From positions 89,677,025 to 89,737,024 of the forward strand of contig CM043958.1 of NCBI GenBank assembly GCA_014529385.2: a stretch of 60,000 bases of DNA, read 5' to 3'. The notes under the pieces were generated by a model. It was given only the letters and a program-made list of their open reading frames with translations, ran no database searches and had not been told where the DNA came from. This document shows positions 47,204-58,245 of this stretch, in pieces. The first letter of the stretch is position 1. Each line of letters begins with the position of its first letter. A program made the position numbers and the translations under genes. The DNA comes from Adiantum capillus-veneris. Lineage: Eukaryota; Streptophyta; Polypodiopsida; Polypodiales; Pteridaceae.

Positions 47204-49283
47204 GGCGGGGACGAAATGATAAGATTTTATGGACCCTTACCCCCTCCCCCAAAATCTCGAAAATGAATGTTCTTAAAGAAGCATGCTTATCCAATTGCAT
47301 GTTTGTGAAGAATCATTAGAGACAATGTAGCTTATGAAGTCTTAGTATTCCATAATATAAACCTCATCTACCAAGCACAACCTCCTATAAACAAGGCAAC
47401 CATTATGATTTTCCATCCCGCTATGGCTAGAGATTGAGATTTCTGTAGAGGAGAAGCCTAAACTTCAACTACCACGATGATTAAGGTGGTATTTACATGT
47501 AGAAGCAACACATTAGAAAAGAGAGATATTTAAATTCATCATAAGCACTTTACGCCTCTTATGTAATCACTAAGCAAAGACGGGGTGAATGGAGCTTGCC
47601 CAAAATCATGCAAGGATCCTTTCTAACGACCTATTTTTAGGCAAGTGGGTGCATGATATATGCACTCTCTTTTGTTGCTTTTTGGCAAAGCGGCTAGTCA
47701 ACCCAAAATGTAACAAAAATGAGTGTGCATGCAGGAATATTCTCCATCGTTTCTACTACTTTGCTGCAAAGTTCTCCCCACACGGTGCTCATCAACATTA
47801 ACCCTTTCATGGTCGTTCCCCTCGTCTAAGAGTAAATTGTGCTTGGCTATTAACTTCATTGCTCCTGATAAAGCATCACATTGTGTTTTTTTTTCTCTAT
47901 CATCAAGAGAGACAATCATGTCTTAAGGTTGATACTTTCATTATAATCACTCTTTTGACATAACTATTGATTTAAATAACTATGAGAATTTTTAGAATTG
48001 GGCAAAGGAACAAGCTCCCATGTATTGTTTGCATACAGTAATTGCATCTCAGATTGGAAAATGTAGTCCTAATTGACTTAGGTTTATGGATCTAGATGTG
48101 CAAGTTATGGCACCCAAGCATCCTACAACTCCTTACGCACTAAAAAATAAGGAGATACCAGGTTCAAAATATGAACGTTTCAAAAAAAACATTATGGTCC
48201 AGGTACATTGTTTGTAAATATGACCTACATAGATACAACAATTTGGTCTATGTTCTTCAACAATCAATCACGGTCACAACTAAATTTAATAGTAAAAAAA
48301 ACAAAGAGCTTACTTAGCCAATGACACTCATTGAACCTTGAAATACCATCTTGTTAACATATCAAGGTGTTAAGGTCCATGTCCTAGTAAAGGACACTTC
48401 ACAAGCTCCTTTGAAAGCATTCATTGTGAATGATTGGCAACTTAAACGACCTAATGATGCTATACAAGTTTAACGAGTTGTTACTAACATGGGTAAATGT
48501 AGTATGTACACACACACACACACATTTTTTTCCCAAGAAAAAGTCTTCTAAAATAAACATCTCAAGGGCATAAAATGTACAAAAGCTGATCATCACAGAG
48601 TTGTGATACCACAAAATGCCCATAAATATACAATGAGTGACCAAGACTATTTGTTGGTTTTCAAGGAAATTCTCTGACATCTCCTAACATATACATCCAT
48701 CGGTTGCATCTTCATCGAAGGCACATCATAATTGCATGAATGTTACAAAGACAAAATTGCCCCCAAACAATTAAATACTATTCACTATGGGTGAGCTTTC
48801 ATGCAAATTAAGGCAAACAAATACATAGTACTGTTTGGTCTTACTGTCAATTGTATGCCATTCCAATTTCAACAACAAAAATGCAAAAAGAACAATGACC
48901 AACTTTCAAAGTCCATCAACTGTTCTCTTGTTTGAGCTTCCTTAGCAGTCGTGACTTGTTATTTAATTTGTAGTACAAGTGCATGCTGAGCACCAGAGGC
49001 TTTTTAACACGATAACTGGGTCTCTGTATTGCCACGAGTGCAAGTGGCAATCAGTTAATCATACATGTGAGTTAAGGAGCTCCTTCGGAGATGCGGCCAT
49101 TCCCATCACAAGTCATTATGCACATCCTAATTTCTCTCAAATTCCCTTGTAAAGAAGCTGAAATTTAGGCACTCTCTCAGGTGGAATTGGAGAAGAAACA
49201 ATCATTTTCCCTTTCATTGCTCCTCTAAAAATTGTCTGAAAACAAAGCAAAATAAGACCATAGATGCAGTTCAGAATTGGAGT

Positions 49284-49285
<2 letters not shown>
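47204..49285. other. Long gene-poor spacer
   Basis: Only short, unconvincing ORFs; a short CA tract near 48,508-48,524. I see no gene, RNA or recognisable element. Confidence 0.45.
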
Positions 49286-49289
<4 letters not shown>

Positions 49290-49330
<41 letters not shown>

Positions 49331-49450
49331 GTGGTCTCATAATGTCAGGTGCAGCAGAATCAAAATGGTGACAAGTTCTAGACTTTACACTTCACAAATC
49401 TTTACTTCTTCCTTGCTTGAATGTGTGCTACTTGGCACGAATGATGGTTC

Positions 49451-49482
<32 letters not shown>
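49290..49482. repeat. CT tract and GA tract, 125 bp apart
   Basis: (CT)n at about 49,290-49,327 and (GA)n at about 49,453-49,482; together an inverted pair that could pair in single strands. Confidence 0.9.
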
Positions 49483-49484
<2 letters not shown>

Positions 49485-49619
49485 CCGTGGGGTCCCAACC
49501 AACCCTATCAAGGGCCTCCCACACCGTTGCCAATGTGATTTTTGCTTTTGATTGAGTAAATGGAATGTACACACATAAAATACCTCAAACGCAGACTCTA
49601 CTGACTCGAATGGGGAATG

Positions 49620-50395
49620 TCACCACAGTAACTCTTCAAACTGAAGTACCTCCGGGGCTGATTTGATGCACCTTTGGATTCCTTGCAAATGGCCACCAAG
49701 GGGTGGATCTAGCGCTGAATTGCGCTCCCAATGTGACAGGAATGAAGGGCTGATGGCTGGCTGTGAAAACGCAGATCTGGCTGCAAAAACGCAACCAATC
49801 TCACGCATTAAGCGGGGCTGAAACGCAGCTGATGATGCAGCAAATGATGGACAACGATGGGAGCACTCCATGCGTTTAGAGTGTTCAAAAAAGCGCCCTC
49901 CCGAGAAAACAATGTCGAATTGTTGGTGGATGAAAGCAAGAGCTTTGTGGGTGTCTTTGTAGCGCGAAAAAGGTGTCAAATTGAAGTGCTTGCCCACCCT
50001 CTTTGAAATCCTTGGTCCTCCCACCCTTCTGTTCAAGATGGTCAAACTGACTCAATCTGTAACCTCGTCTCTACTTTTTCCAAACATTGACTCATCCCAT
50101 TCAAAATTGTCTGAGGACGATGTATCCTCGTCAAAACTATCAAAATAATTTCGGTGGTTCCAAGATCCTTTTGAGGATCTGCTCTTCTTGGATCCTTTGT
50201 CCCGACCATTCTTGCTCTTCCGAGTCTTTCTGTGCTTCCGATGCTTTTCGTCCTCCTCGTTGGAGTCGGAGGAAGAGGAACTCTCAAAGTTGTCTCAAGA
50301 CGAAGATGAACTGGGGTCATCCTCAAAGCGGACACACTTCTTGGATCTGCTAACTGTTTCAAAGGTGGATTTCTAACCTAAGTAACTTAAAAGTG
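49620..50395 (-). pseudogene. Retroelement gag-like fragment
   Basis: Minus-strand frames show a Ser/Asp/Glu-rich and Lys-rich linker (FDSFDEDTSSSDNFEWDES) and then a region with HKALAFIHQQFDIVF. The acidic-serine spacer after a basic block resembles the linker of plant retrotransposon polyproteins, but I recognise no definite domain. It lies directly left of the LTR-like repeat at 50,399. Confidence 0.35.
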
Positions 50396-50398
50396 CTC

Positions 50399-50655
50399 TA
50401 AAGTGCGTGGAAAGTCACTGTTAACTTGGGATTTTTTCCGTGGAGACTTCTACTGTGGTTATGTTGCCGAAATCAGGTTAGAGTAGGGGAATTTCAGCCT
50501 GATAAAAGTGGGACAACTTGTAGAAGTTTACAGGTTTTTCTCAAGAGTAATAAGAATAAAGAAAAACCGAAAGGGGCGCTAGTCTTTGGAGCCAACATGG
50601 TGTCACTGTCTGCTTGGGAGCACTCTAGATGCCAAGCCGTGGTTTGTTTTCATAC
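50399..50655 (+). repeat. LTR-like direct repeat, copy 1
   Basis: About 255 bp (from 'gtgcgtggaaagtcac' to 'gccaagccgtggtttg') recur at 53,202-53,456 with roughly one difference per 12-15 bases. Same orientation, 2.8 kb apart. They may be parts of two LTRs of one old element, or two copies of another repeat. Confidence 0.85.
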
Positions 50656-50689
50656 TTTTGTCAAACAATGTACACTTCTATTGCACTGA

Positions 50690-51199
50690 ATCCTTACGTA
50701 CATGTGAAGTGCTAGCTCTATCATCACCCCTCTTTTGAGCACATGTTAAGTCCTTTGACCCTTGCTCTACTGAAGTGACCTGAGTTGGGGGCTTCAAGGT
50801 AATATTGCAATACATTTGGTGACTGTACATGCCATAGATGATTTAGTGTGGTAAGCACCCTTTTATCATTGCATGCATCCGCAAGAAAAACTGTCAAATA
50901 TGTGCACAAATGACTTAATTAGACCTTTATACTTTTGTTGAACGATGTACACTTCTATTGCATTGAAACCCTTGTTGGATGCCAATTTTACCATACATGG
51001 GGTTTGGCGTCATACCTTGCATACCCCCAAAGACTGGTTTTGGCATATATTGTTGGTTTCCAAGCGCATAACCAGCCATGATCTGAAACACTTAATCCAC
51101 CCCCGAAATACCCAGGATATACCGTGGGTGGTGGAAAAATCTGATGCACAGCGTGGAAATTGGTTCCGTGTCCATTAAAACTAACATTTGGACTCCGAA
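50690..51199. other. Repeat fragments, no gene
   Basis: 'caaacaatgtacacttctattgca' near 50,662 recurs diverged near 50,940. 50,806-50,905 is an inverted, diverged copy of about 51,850-51,935 (shared phrase 'actaaatcatctatggcatg' and complement). Confidence 0.55.
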
Positions 51200-51330
51200 A
51201 GATGGCTAGCTGAACTGGTAAAGCTTGTGGAACTGGCATCCTAACCACCCGTTCGAGGATAAAAGGAATTTGCCTTGGAGCCCAATTGACTCCGCAACAT
51301 GCGAGTGCTCCCTGCCCTACTAGGACACAT
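51200..51330 (+). mobile_element. tRNA-derived SINE head
   Basis: An RNA polymerase III A box-like sequence (tggctagctgaactgg, 51,203-51,218) is followed 32 bp later by a B box-like sequence (gttcgagga, 51,251-51,259), with 'catcctaaccaccc' between, as in the anticodon-arm region of a tRNA. The upstream and downstream halves do not fold as a proper tRNA cloverleaf, and non-tRNA sequence follows. This is the layout of a SINE. Its 3' end was not fixed. Confidence 0.6.
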
Positions 51331-52454
51331 AAGGGACCAGACTTGAGCTTCAACAAGCTCTCCTGCATGAGAAAGTTGCCTTGTCTGCTATGACATTGGT
51401 GGCGCTTGGAGATATTCCATAAACCTAGGATTTTGCACCAACCCAGAAAACACATTCACAACAGCAAGCAACTGTGTCCTGAACGCATCCTCATTCAATT
51501 GCCTAGTCATAAACCCTCAAACTTGTGGAGCATTCACATCAACAAAAGGTACAGACAATGGTGGCTGTGAACTCTCGCCAACCTCGAACATTGTAGGAAC
51601 TTTTTGTCTGTCCTATGAAGAGGAACCCTCTTACCTGGTGTCATTCGTCCTGTCAGCCATAGTGTAATTCTAAGTTCCTGGGCTTTGTGTCATCGCCAAA
51701 ACCCAACCAAGGCTCACTTCTTAAGGAAAAAGTGATTCTGTCCCGGTGACGAAACCATGAAACTGGCCCGTATGGCGGTAGACTTTAGCTTTCACCCGAT
51801 CTTTACTTTGAACTTTACGACACAAAGGAACTTCACGAATCAATTCTATACATGTTTCATAATCTTTCTTGAGGATACATGTGATGATAACAGGGTGCTA
51901 AGAACACTAAATCATCTATGGCATGCAATCGAGGACATTTGCGATTTTAAGAGGGGGATATTATATATGTCACAAGATTGTGACAACCACTATATATATT
52001 TGTTGGTTTCTTTCCCTTGATTTTTATTTAATTTTGGGACGCTCTTGTTGAAATCACAAATGCCCAGACATTGCATGGCTAGTGTGAAACGGCCATTCGC
52101 CGAGAGTTTCACCCATAGCCAAGAAGGGTAGGTCGCCACGAGATGGTCGGGCCAATCGATACTGAAATCCGAGAAGTAAAAGGTTGGCTAGGCTCAATTC
52201 AAAGTCATTTAGGCCCCTCGCCAAGACTTTATAAGTTGGTGGGTACTAGGAAATTAAATGAAAAGGAGTCAAATGGACACTTGGCAGTAGGGGAGCTGCA
52301 TGCAAGCCAACACACACCTTCCAGAGGCCTTATCCAAGAGGGTACGGCGGCATCAAAATTGTGCTACACAGTGTGGGTGAGTAGTGGGTGCCAGTGATGA
52401 CAGCTTTAATTAAAAACTTGCCCTTCTCCCTTGTCTCATGTAGCGCGATGATTT
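51331..52454. other. Repeat fragments, no gene
   Basis: 51,752-51,846 is the inverted counterpart of 53,478-53,568. 51,930-51,990 has a purine tract (aagaggggga) followed by 'tgtcacaagattgtgaca', the pattern of a polypurine tract next to an LTR end. No intact coding region. Confidence 0.5.

Positions 52455-52535
<81 letters not shown>
52455..52535 (+). repeat. (CT)n microsatellite
   Basis: About 80 bases of CT repeat. Confidence 0.98.
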
Positions 52536-52536
<1 letters not shown>

Positions 52537-53201
52537 TCCTTTGCACATATGGTAATGCCCCACTAGTTGGGCTTCTCAGATGACCATGCACACTTCTGGG
52601 GGTTTTAAGCGCGTTTGCTAAGGCAAGAGCCTTATGTACAGGAACCGGATTAGCTAATTGCTAATCCCCTTCAAGTATGCACAGTGCCAACACGATGGAA
52701 TGCGAAAACGAACTCGTCCGATTTACAGGGGAGCTGTCCCATTGCGTGCGGGAGCTTCTGAGACGCGTAGACGTGCTTGCTCCGCTCAAAATGATGCGAA
52801 ACAGAAAATTACAGCCTGCTGTGTTTTTTTTGCAGGTTTAGGGTTTCGCAAACGGCAAGGTAATGCGAGGGGAGCCTGGGGAAAGCCTCGGGTGCTTGTA
52901 CAGGACAATTTAGAGAGATTTCCCACGAAGAATCTCGTCTGATTCAAAGGGCAAGTGACCCTACAAGTTGGGGAGCTCAAGGGCTACTCACAAAAGTGTT
53001 CGGCACATGAATCAGAGCGCAAAACAGAGAATTACAGCATGCTGTAATTTTTTGAAGGTTTAGGGTTTTGGCCAATTTTGATGCCTACAGGTCCCAGGAT
53101 CTTAGGGGAAGCTAGAAAATCACCGAACAGGCGTTTTGGCGCAAATTGGAAGCCAAAAATAGAGTTTTCAGCGTGCTGTAATTTCTCGCCAAGTTTTGTA
53201 A
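52536..53201. repeat. Leader-like repeats with 'ttacagc.tgctgt' palindromes
   Basis: Three diverged repeats of 'aaaacagagaattacagcatgctg' type sequence followed by 'ggtttagggttt' occur near 52,798, 53,020 and 53,150. Similar phrases (cagaaaattacagg) occur in the leader of the LTR element at 59.6 kb, suggesting related retrotransposon leader DNA. Confidence 0.5.
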
Positions 53202-53456
53202 AGTGCGTGGAAAGTCATTGTTTACTTGGGATTTTGTCCGTGGAGACTTCTACTGTGGTTATGCTGCCGAAATTGGGTTAGAGTAGGGGAATTTCAGCCC
53301 GATAAAAGTGCGACAACTTGTAGAAGTTTACAGGTTTTTCTCAAGTGTAATAAGTATAAAGAAATACCGAAAGGGGTGCCAGTCTTTGGGGCCAACACGG
53401 TGTCGCTGTCTGCTTGGGAGAACTCTAGATGCCAAGCCGTGGTTTGTTTTGAACTT
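53202..53456 (+). repeat. LTR-like direct repeat, copy 2
   Basis: Second copy of 50,399-50,655. It is followed after about 20 bases by the inverted repeat 53,478-53,568. Confidence 0.85.
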
Positions 53457-53477
53457 TGAACTGTAATTCCAGTCTCG

Positions 53478-53568
53478 CAGACTTATTCGTGAAGTTTTTT
53501 ATGTCGTAAAGTTCAAGTGAAGATCAGGTGAAAGCTAAAGTCTACCGCCCTACAGCCGGTTTCACTCT
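53478..53568 (-). repeat. Inverted copy of 51,752-51,846
   Basis: Reverse complement matches include 'ggcggtagactttagctttc' and 'gaactttacgaca'; about 90 bp, diverged. Confidence 0.8.
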
Positions 53569-54003
53569 CTCTCTCTCTCTCAAAACCTCTCTCTCTCTCT
53601 CTCTGACATCAGGGTTTCAGACGCATGGCTTCACCATGGACAGGCTGCCCCCTTTCCAGTACTCTCTTCAGGCACCTTCTATGTCTCTTACACGGGTGGA
53701 GATTACTAGACTCATTCGTTAGAACCTGATCCAGCTGGATACCGGGAGGACATGGATAGAGCCGCCACAGGAGTTGGGCACGAAGATGGCTTTCTATAGA
53801 GAGCATCTTCTCCACTTCACAAGAGATGGGTTTGTGATTCGACCCAACTATATGGACACACATGTCTCATGGTTTGCGGTGAGCCATTGGTCATATACGC
53901 ACATCCTCACTTTATTTGGAGATTGAGACTGGTAGATTCAGAGGGATACCAACAAACAGCAGGATATGCCGCTTATGCCAGCTAGAGCCAGAGACAGAGC
54001 TAC
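53569..54003 (+). other. Left flank of the chromovirus insertion, probable LINE DNA
   Basis: Peptide-like phrases (MDRLPPFQYSLQAPSMSLTRVEITRLIR, then after a stop QLDTGRTWIEPPQELGTKMAFYREHLLHFTRDGFVIRP) run up to the LTR edge at 54,003. Right of the element, 56,514-56,720 reads TYVIAQCCMRYG … in similar style. They look like the two halves of one ORF split by the insertion, perhaps the ORF1 of the LINE at 57.2 kb. Confidence 0.5.
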
Positions 54004-54508
54004 TGTAACAAACTTGGACACCCCAAGTCAAGATTCTACCGTGACACAACAAAGGTTCACTTCAAAACAGTTCACAATGATGACATGACCCGGCGTAGTT
54101 TCCTGCCCCAAGGTATTGGCCCCAAAGACTGGCGCCCCTATATGTATTTCTTTTTATATTAATCTGTGTTCAAAGTACAAGGGAGTAGGCAAGATCTCAC
54201 TCTCAGACTCTGCGTCCAGATGCTTGGAGAAGTGAGGCCTTGCCCACTTATTTATAAGTACAAGGGATGCCCAAAAGCAGAGCCCCAAAAGCATTTAACT
54301 CAAAAGCAATTGTCCCAAATGCTGCCAGCAAATTCAGCCAGCACAACTTACAAAAATCCGTAAGGAATGCTACGTCAGCGAATCAACGGAAATTGCGGAG
54401 CTCTGTACGACCTGCCACGTAAGCTATCGGCACGTGTTTTACGAGATCTACTGCCACGTCAACAGTGTGTGTACAGGGGGCCTGCTGCCACGTCACCAGT
54501 TTGTGACA
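54004..54508 (-). mobile_element. 3' LTR of a deleted chromovirus
   Basis: Starts TGTAAC and ends GTGACA; about 505 bp. It matches 56,010-56,508. The inner side carries the purine-rich tract (minus strand aagaggggggtatg) expected next to a 3' LTR. Confidence 0.9.
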
Positions 54509-56009
54509 TACCCCCCTCTTGAAAGAATTGTAATCGCCCTCGATTACGCCGACAAAACAGACAGAGGCCATAAACTGTCTTAGCAGACACTGACTGTTAG
54601 TACCGACGCACTAGGCACAACACATCTAGCACATGTACCAATCAACAGTTACATCATCCGATATCAATGACATCACATGACAAATCACATTCAAATTCAT
54701 TCCAAATCTAGAACCACGATTAATCGGCAACGTATTTAGTAATCGCATCTAGATCCAGTCGAAACCTCACAAATGCCCGATTAACTAATCGATATTGCAA
54801 TCATGCCTATAGAGATTTATGAGACCGAAATACTACACTCATTTCGTCTTTCAGTTCCTACACTCAAACAAGTCAAGCACAAATCAATCATTATCATTTT
54901 TTGGGAATTCCAGTTCATAAAGTCATACAGCAGAATACTCTCAGCCCAGCAGTATCCCTGAAACCCAAAGGCACATCAATGACTCTATATCAAAAATCAG
55001 GGTAATCTGTTGACAAAGGAGCGGAGTGACTCCCCTCTTGTGCAAGCCCGTTGCACTAGATTCACCCATGCTGAAATCGGGGTTCTATCAAAGTAGACTA
55101 TGCTAAACCGAATGCTTCAAGGTAAAGTTCCGCAATCTGAGGAGTATCTGCTAGGTCCTCCTCCTCCATCCACTTCGCATCCAATGCAGGATAGTTCTTG
55201 AATTTAACCAAGATCCACCTAATCACTTTACCTTTAATCTTTCTATCTTTATGTGTCAATATCTGTTCTGGAACGAGTATCTCCTTGATTTCCTCCACTT
55301 CGGGTTGCTCATTTGGCTCCCCATCATCGGACACATCGCCTTAAACGCTTCAAGAGACTCACATGAAAAGCATTGTCAATTCTCCAAGTATCGGGCAACT
55401 TCATTTATCTTTTCTTTTATCTGGAAAGGTCCATAGTATCTCATGCTAAGCTTTGGAAAAAGCCGCTCCTTTCCGTTTTTCTTTCTCACGCGTGGCTTCT
55501 CAAAACATAAGAGGACCCAATCGTCTTCCTTTAATTTTCAAATCGCAACGGTGTCGATCTGCTGCCTTTTTGTGTCTTTCGGGTAATTCTTCAGGTGTCT
55601 CGCCAATCTCGGGTATCTGGAGTACTTAACCACACATGTGCCAATCTGCAATTGACCTTTGTACTCCGTTCTGGCAAACTTGTTCGAAAAAAAATATTTG
55701 CCCTAATCTTCATTCTTTTCTTCAGTTCCGGGCCGGATTTTCAGCTTTTCTTTGCCTTCCCACTGAGAGGTGCCATCTCTGTCAGATTCTCCACGAGAAC
55801 CCATGTGTAATCTGGGATTCTTTGTGGTTTTATGCGCAGTAAGACAGAACGATGAAGACGGGAGCGCGCCTGATGGGTGATGTATGAAGGGTGGGAGTGG
55901 CTAATAAGTCCGAGATCAGGGCACGAAGATTCTTTCCCAAAAGCTGTGTGCGCTGCAAAAAGGATCGGATCCTCCGTAGAAGAAGAATCTTTATGTGCTC
56001 TAATACCAC
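54509..56009 (-). mobile_element. Internal region of the deleted chromovirus
   Basis: Only ~1.5 kb lies between the LTRs. From the right: a primer binding site next to the 5' LTR (TGGTATTAGAGC, one mismatch to the initiator-Met-tRNA type), a short gag start (ATG at about 55,804, MGSRGESDRDG), then directly the C-terminal part of integrase (RHLKNYPKDTKRQQID … EDDWVLLCFEKPR … MRYYGPFQI) and a chromodomain. Protease, reverse transcriptase, RNase H and the integrase core are deleted. Confidence 0.85.
55098..55334 (-). CDS. Integrase-tail chromodomain of the chromovirus
   Basis: 78 codons: VPEQILTHKDRKIKGKVIRW, then ILVKFKNYPALDAKWMEEEDL. This is the chromodomain pattern (aromatic and acidic 'W…VKW.. 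…W' positions) found at the integrase C-terminus of Ty3/Gypsy chromoviruses, where it guides integration to modified histones. Here the second aromatic position reads F (VKF). Confidence 0.8.
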   Translation of the reverse strand: MSDDGEPNEQPEVEEIKEILVPEQILTHKDRKIKGKVIRWILVKFKNYPALDAKWMEEEDLADTPQIAELYLEAFGLA

Positions 56010-56508
56010 TGTAACAAACTTGGACACCCCAAGTCAAGATTCTACTGCAACACAACAAAGATTCACTTCAAAACAATTCACAATGATGACACGGCTCGGC
56101 GTAGTTCCGTGCCCAGAGGTATTGGCCCCAAAGAATGGCGCCCCTTTCGGTATTTCTTTTTATATTAATCTGTGTTCAAAGTACAAGCGAGTAGGTAACT
56201 GCTCACTCTCAGACTCTGCGTCCAGATGCTCTGAGAAGTGAGGCCTTGCCCACTTATTTATAAGTACAAGGGATGCCCAAAAGCAAAGCCCCAAAAGCAT
56301 TTAACTCAAAAGCAATTGTCCCAACAGCAGCAAATTCAGCCAGCGTGATTTACGGAAATCCGTAAAATGCCACATCAGCGAATCAACGCAAATTGCGGAG
56401 CTTCGTACGACCTGCCACATCAGCTTGTTGGCACGTTTTACAAGATCTGCTGCCACGTCAACAGTGAGTGTGTCCGGGGGCTTCCTGCCATGTCACCAGT
56501 TTGTGACA
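56010..56508 (-). mobile_element. 5' LTR of the deleted chromovirus
   Basis: Starts TGTAAC and ends GTGACA, 499 bp, in the same orientation as 54,004-54,508. Flanks: GCTAC before the left LTR and ACTAC after the right LTR, a 5-bp target duplication with one mismatch. Confidence 0.9.
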
Positions 56509-57086
56509 ACTACATTACATACGTCATTGCACAGTGTTGTATGAGATACGGGGCCGTTTCGACTGCTTATCCAGAGAGGGTTTCGGTCCTTTCTCTAGGG
56601 TCATGAATTATGAGGATCAGAGATGTCTTGGGCTATATCTACTTGAGTTACATAGATGTAGAGACACTTTACTAGGGAGAGATAGAGAGAGACGCTCCCT
56701 GAGACATATTACAGATTTTTTTCACTAGATATGGGACAACAAGAGGAGCAGCCATCACTGCAAAGCTTGGCCCACACTCATTTGACCACTACCGGCACTC
56801 TCATCAACCGAACACTAGAGCTACGGAGATCCAAATGGCCATGATTGAGGAGAGGGGCTACACAGCATCGACGGAGACTACAACAGAGGATTCGAGCCAT
56901 ACTCTCTCGACATCCAGAGTGCACATAAGGATGGATTCTAGTAGTAGCATCTTTGTTCTAGTTCATTTGTCACCAGACATGGGATTAGATTCACCATTTT
57001 GTAACAGATTGGTCTCATAGGTCATTTTGGCCTGTTAAAGACGTTAATATAACATTCATTTCATCATCCATTCATCCATCCCTCCC

Positions 57087-57090
<4 letters not shown>

Positions 57091-57152
<62 letters not shown>
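57091..57152 (+). repeat. (CT)n microsatellite inside the LINE
   Basis: About 60 bases of CT repeat just upstream of the endonuclease coding part. Confidence 0.97.
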
Positions 57153-57154
<2 letters not shown>

Positions 57155-57155
57155 T

Positions 57156-57766
57156 TTCCTCCCAGCACTTCAGTATATGCTTCACCCAAAGGACAGTCTC
57201 CTTATTTTGTACTTGATGATGATATCTGGGAGTTCTCCAGGGATGGAGACATCATACTTTTGGGAGATTTCAATGCCCGTACAGACAGCTCACAGACAGT
57301 TTTCTATGACACCTCAGAGGAGATGCTCAGAGAGCTAGAGCCAGAGGAGATGGGGCTTGAGAGATGCTCACACGACAAAGAGCATACGCAGTATGGGAGA
57401 TACATGAGGGAGATGACGACTACTCACAGTTTAGCCATACTGAATGGCTTACGGACTTTTCCATCTTCTACAGGTTTTACTTGTTTTCCACACAGACATG
57501 GGTCCAGTACTGTAGACTATGTTCTGACACATCCAAGCTTTATCTCTCACATTCAGGATTTCACAGTGGGGCCCAGGCCTGTTGGGATTGCATTAGATCA
57601 TGCACTTTTGACATATCAGTCTCCTTTGAGTACAATACATCTTAGGCCTCACGAGGTGGTAGACATCCACGCTATACTTTTACACCAGAGACTGACTCAG
57701 TCTATGCAGAGGAGATACGTAGGCTTTTATGCACATCAGAGCCAGTATACACAGTGGAGGAGATGA
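57156..57766 (+). pseudogene. LINE ORF2: endonuclease domain
   Basis: Reading SPYFVLDDDIWEFSRDGDIILLGDFNARTD, with the GDFNAR motif at 57,263-57,280, then FTCFPHRHGSSTVDYVLTH (the VDY motif) and ALDHALLTYQS (the final SDH-like motif, here LDH). These are C-terminal motifs of the LINE endonuclease fold. The N-terminal catalytic part (NxxG, ET) is missing or degraded upstream, where the CT tract lies. Confidence 0.8.
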
Positions 57767-58240
57767 CATCTATGCTGACAGTGACATTGCATGGGGCAGC
57801 GACAGAGGCATACCCACACACTCAGCCTAGTCAGAGACGTCGTTCTGGACACATGCCTCATAACAGCTGGTATGATGAGGAGTGTCGACAGAGGAGAGCT
57901 CAAATACTGCGGGAGCTTGCATTGGGAGTGATCACCTATAGACAGTCTCGTATTGCTACACGACGACTAGTGCGACGGAAGAACCGAGCTTTCTTGGTCC
58001 AGATGGAGCAAGATTTATATCAGCTCTTCCTTAGTAGAGATTCAGGAGAGGCTTGGCGTCTATTCCATGGGCAGTCTCCCCCACCAGTGATTACTTCTAC
58101 AGAGATATGGGGGCAGTATGCAGCATCCTTATACACAGGAGACCCCACATTGCCGGGGAATTACCGTATTATCATGGTAGGACACACATTGGCACGGTTA
58201 TATACATCCATCCTTGAACATAGGTTGAGCAGTTGAGCAG
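57754..58240 (+). pseudogene. LINE ORF2: linker region before the reverse transcriptase
   Basis: 160 codons, basic, with WYDEECRQRRAQILREL and a helical Arg-rich stretch, running into YRIIMVGHTLARLYTSILEHRLSS. That last phrase belongs to the first reverse transcriptase motifs ('itlls…y..il..rl'), but the preceding 'WR' block is shortened (TGDPTLPGNYR), so sequence was deleted. Confidence 0.75.
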
Positions 58241-58245
58241 AGATT

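Noticed and set aside
51200-51270. Functional tRNA gene
   Set aside because: A and B boxes are present, but acceptor and other stems do not pair; better explained as a SINE.
50988-51455. 155-codon minus-strand ORF
   Set aside because: It overlaps the SINE and repeat fragments and has no recognisable protein features.
55741-56241. ORFs on both strands at the right end of the chromovirus
   Set aside because: They cross the LTR boundary and the primer binding site; they are by-products of the element sequence.
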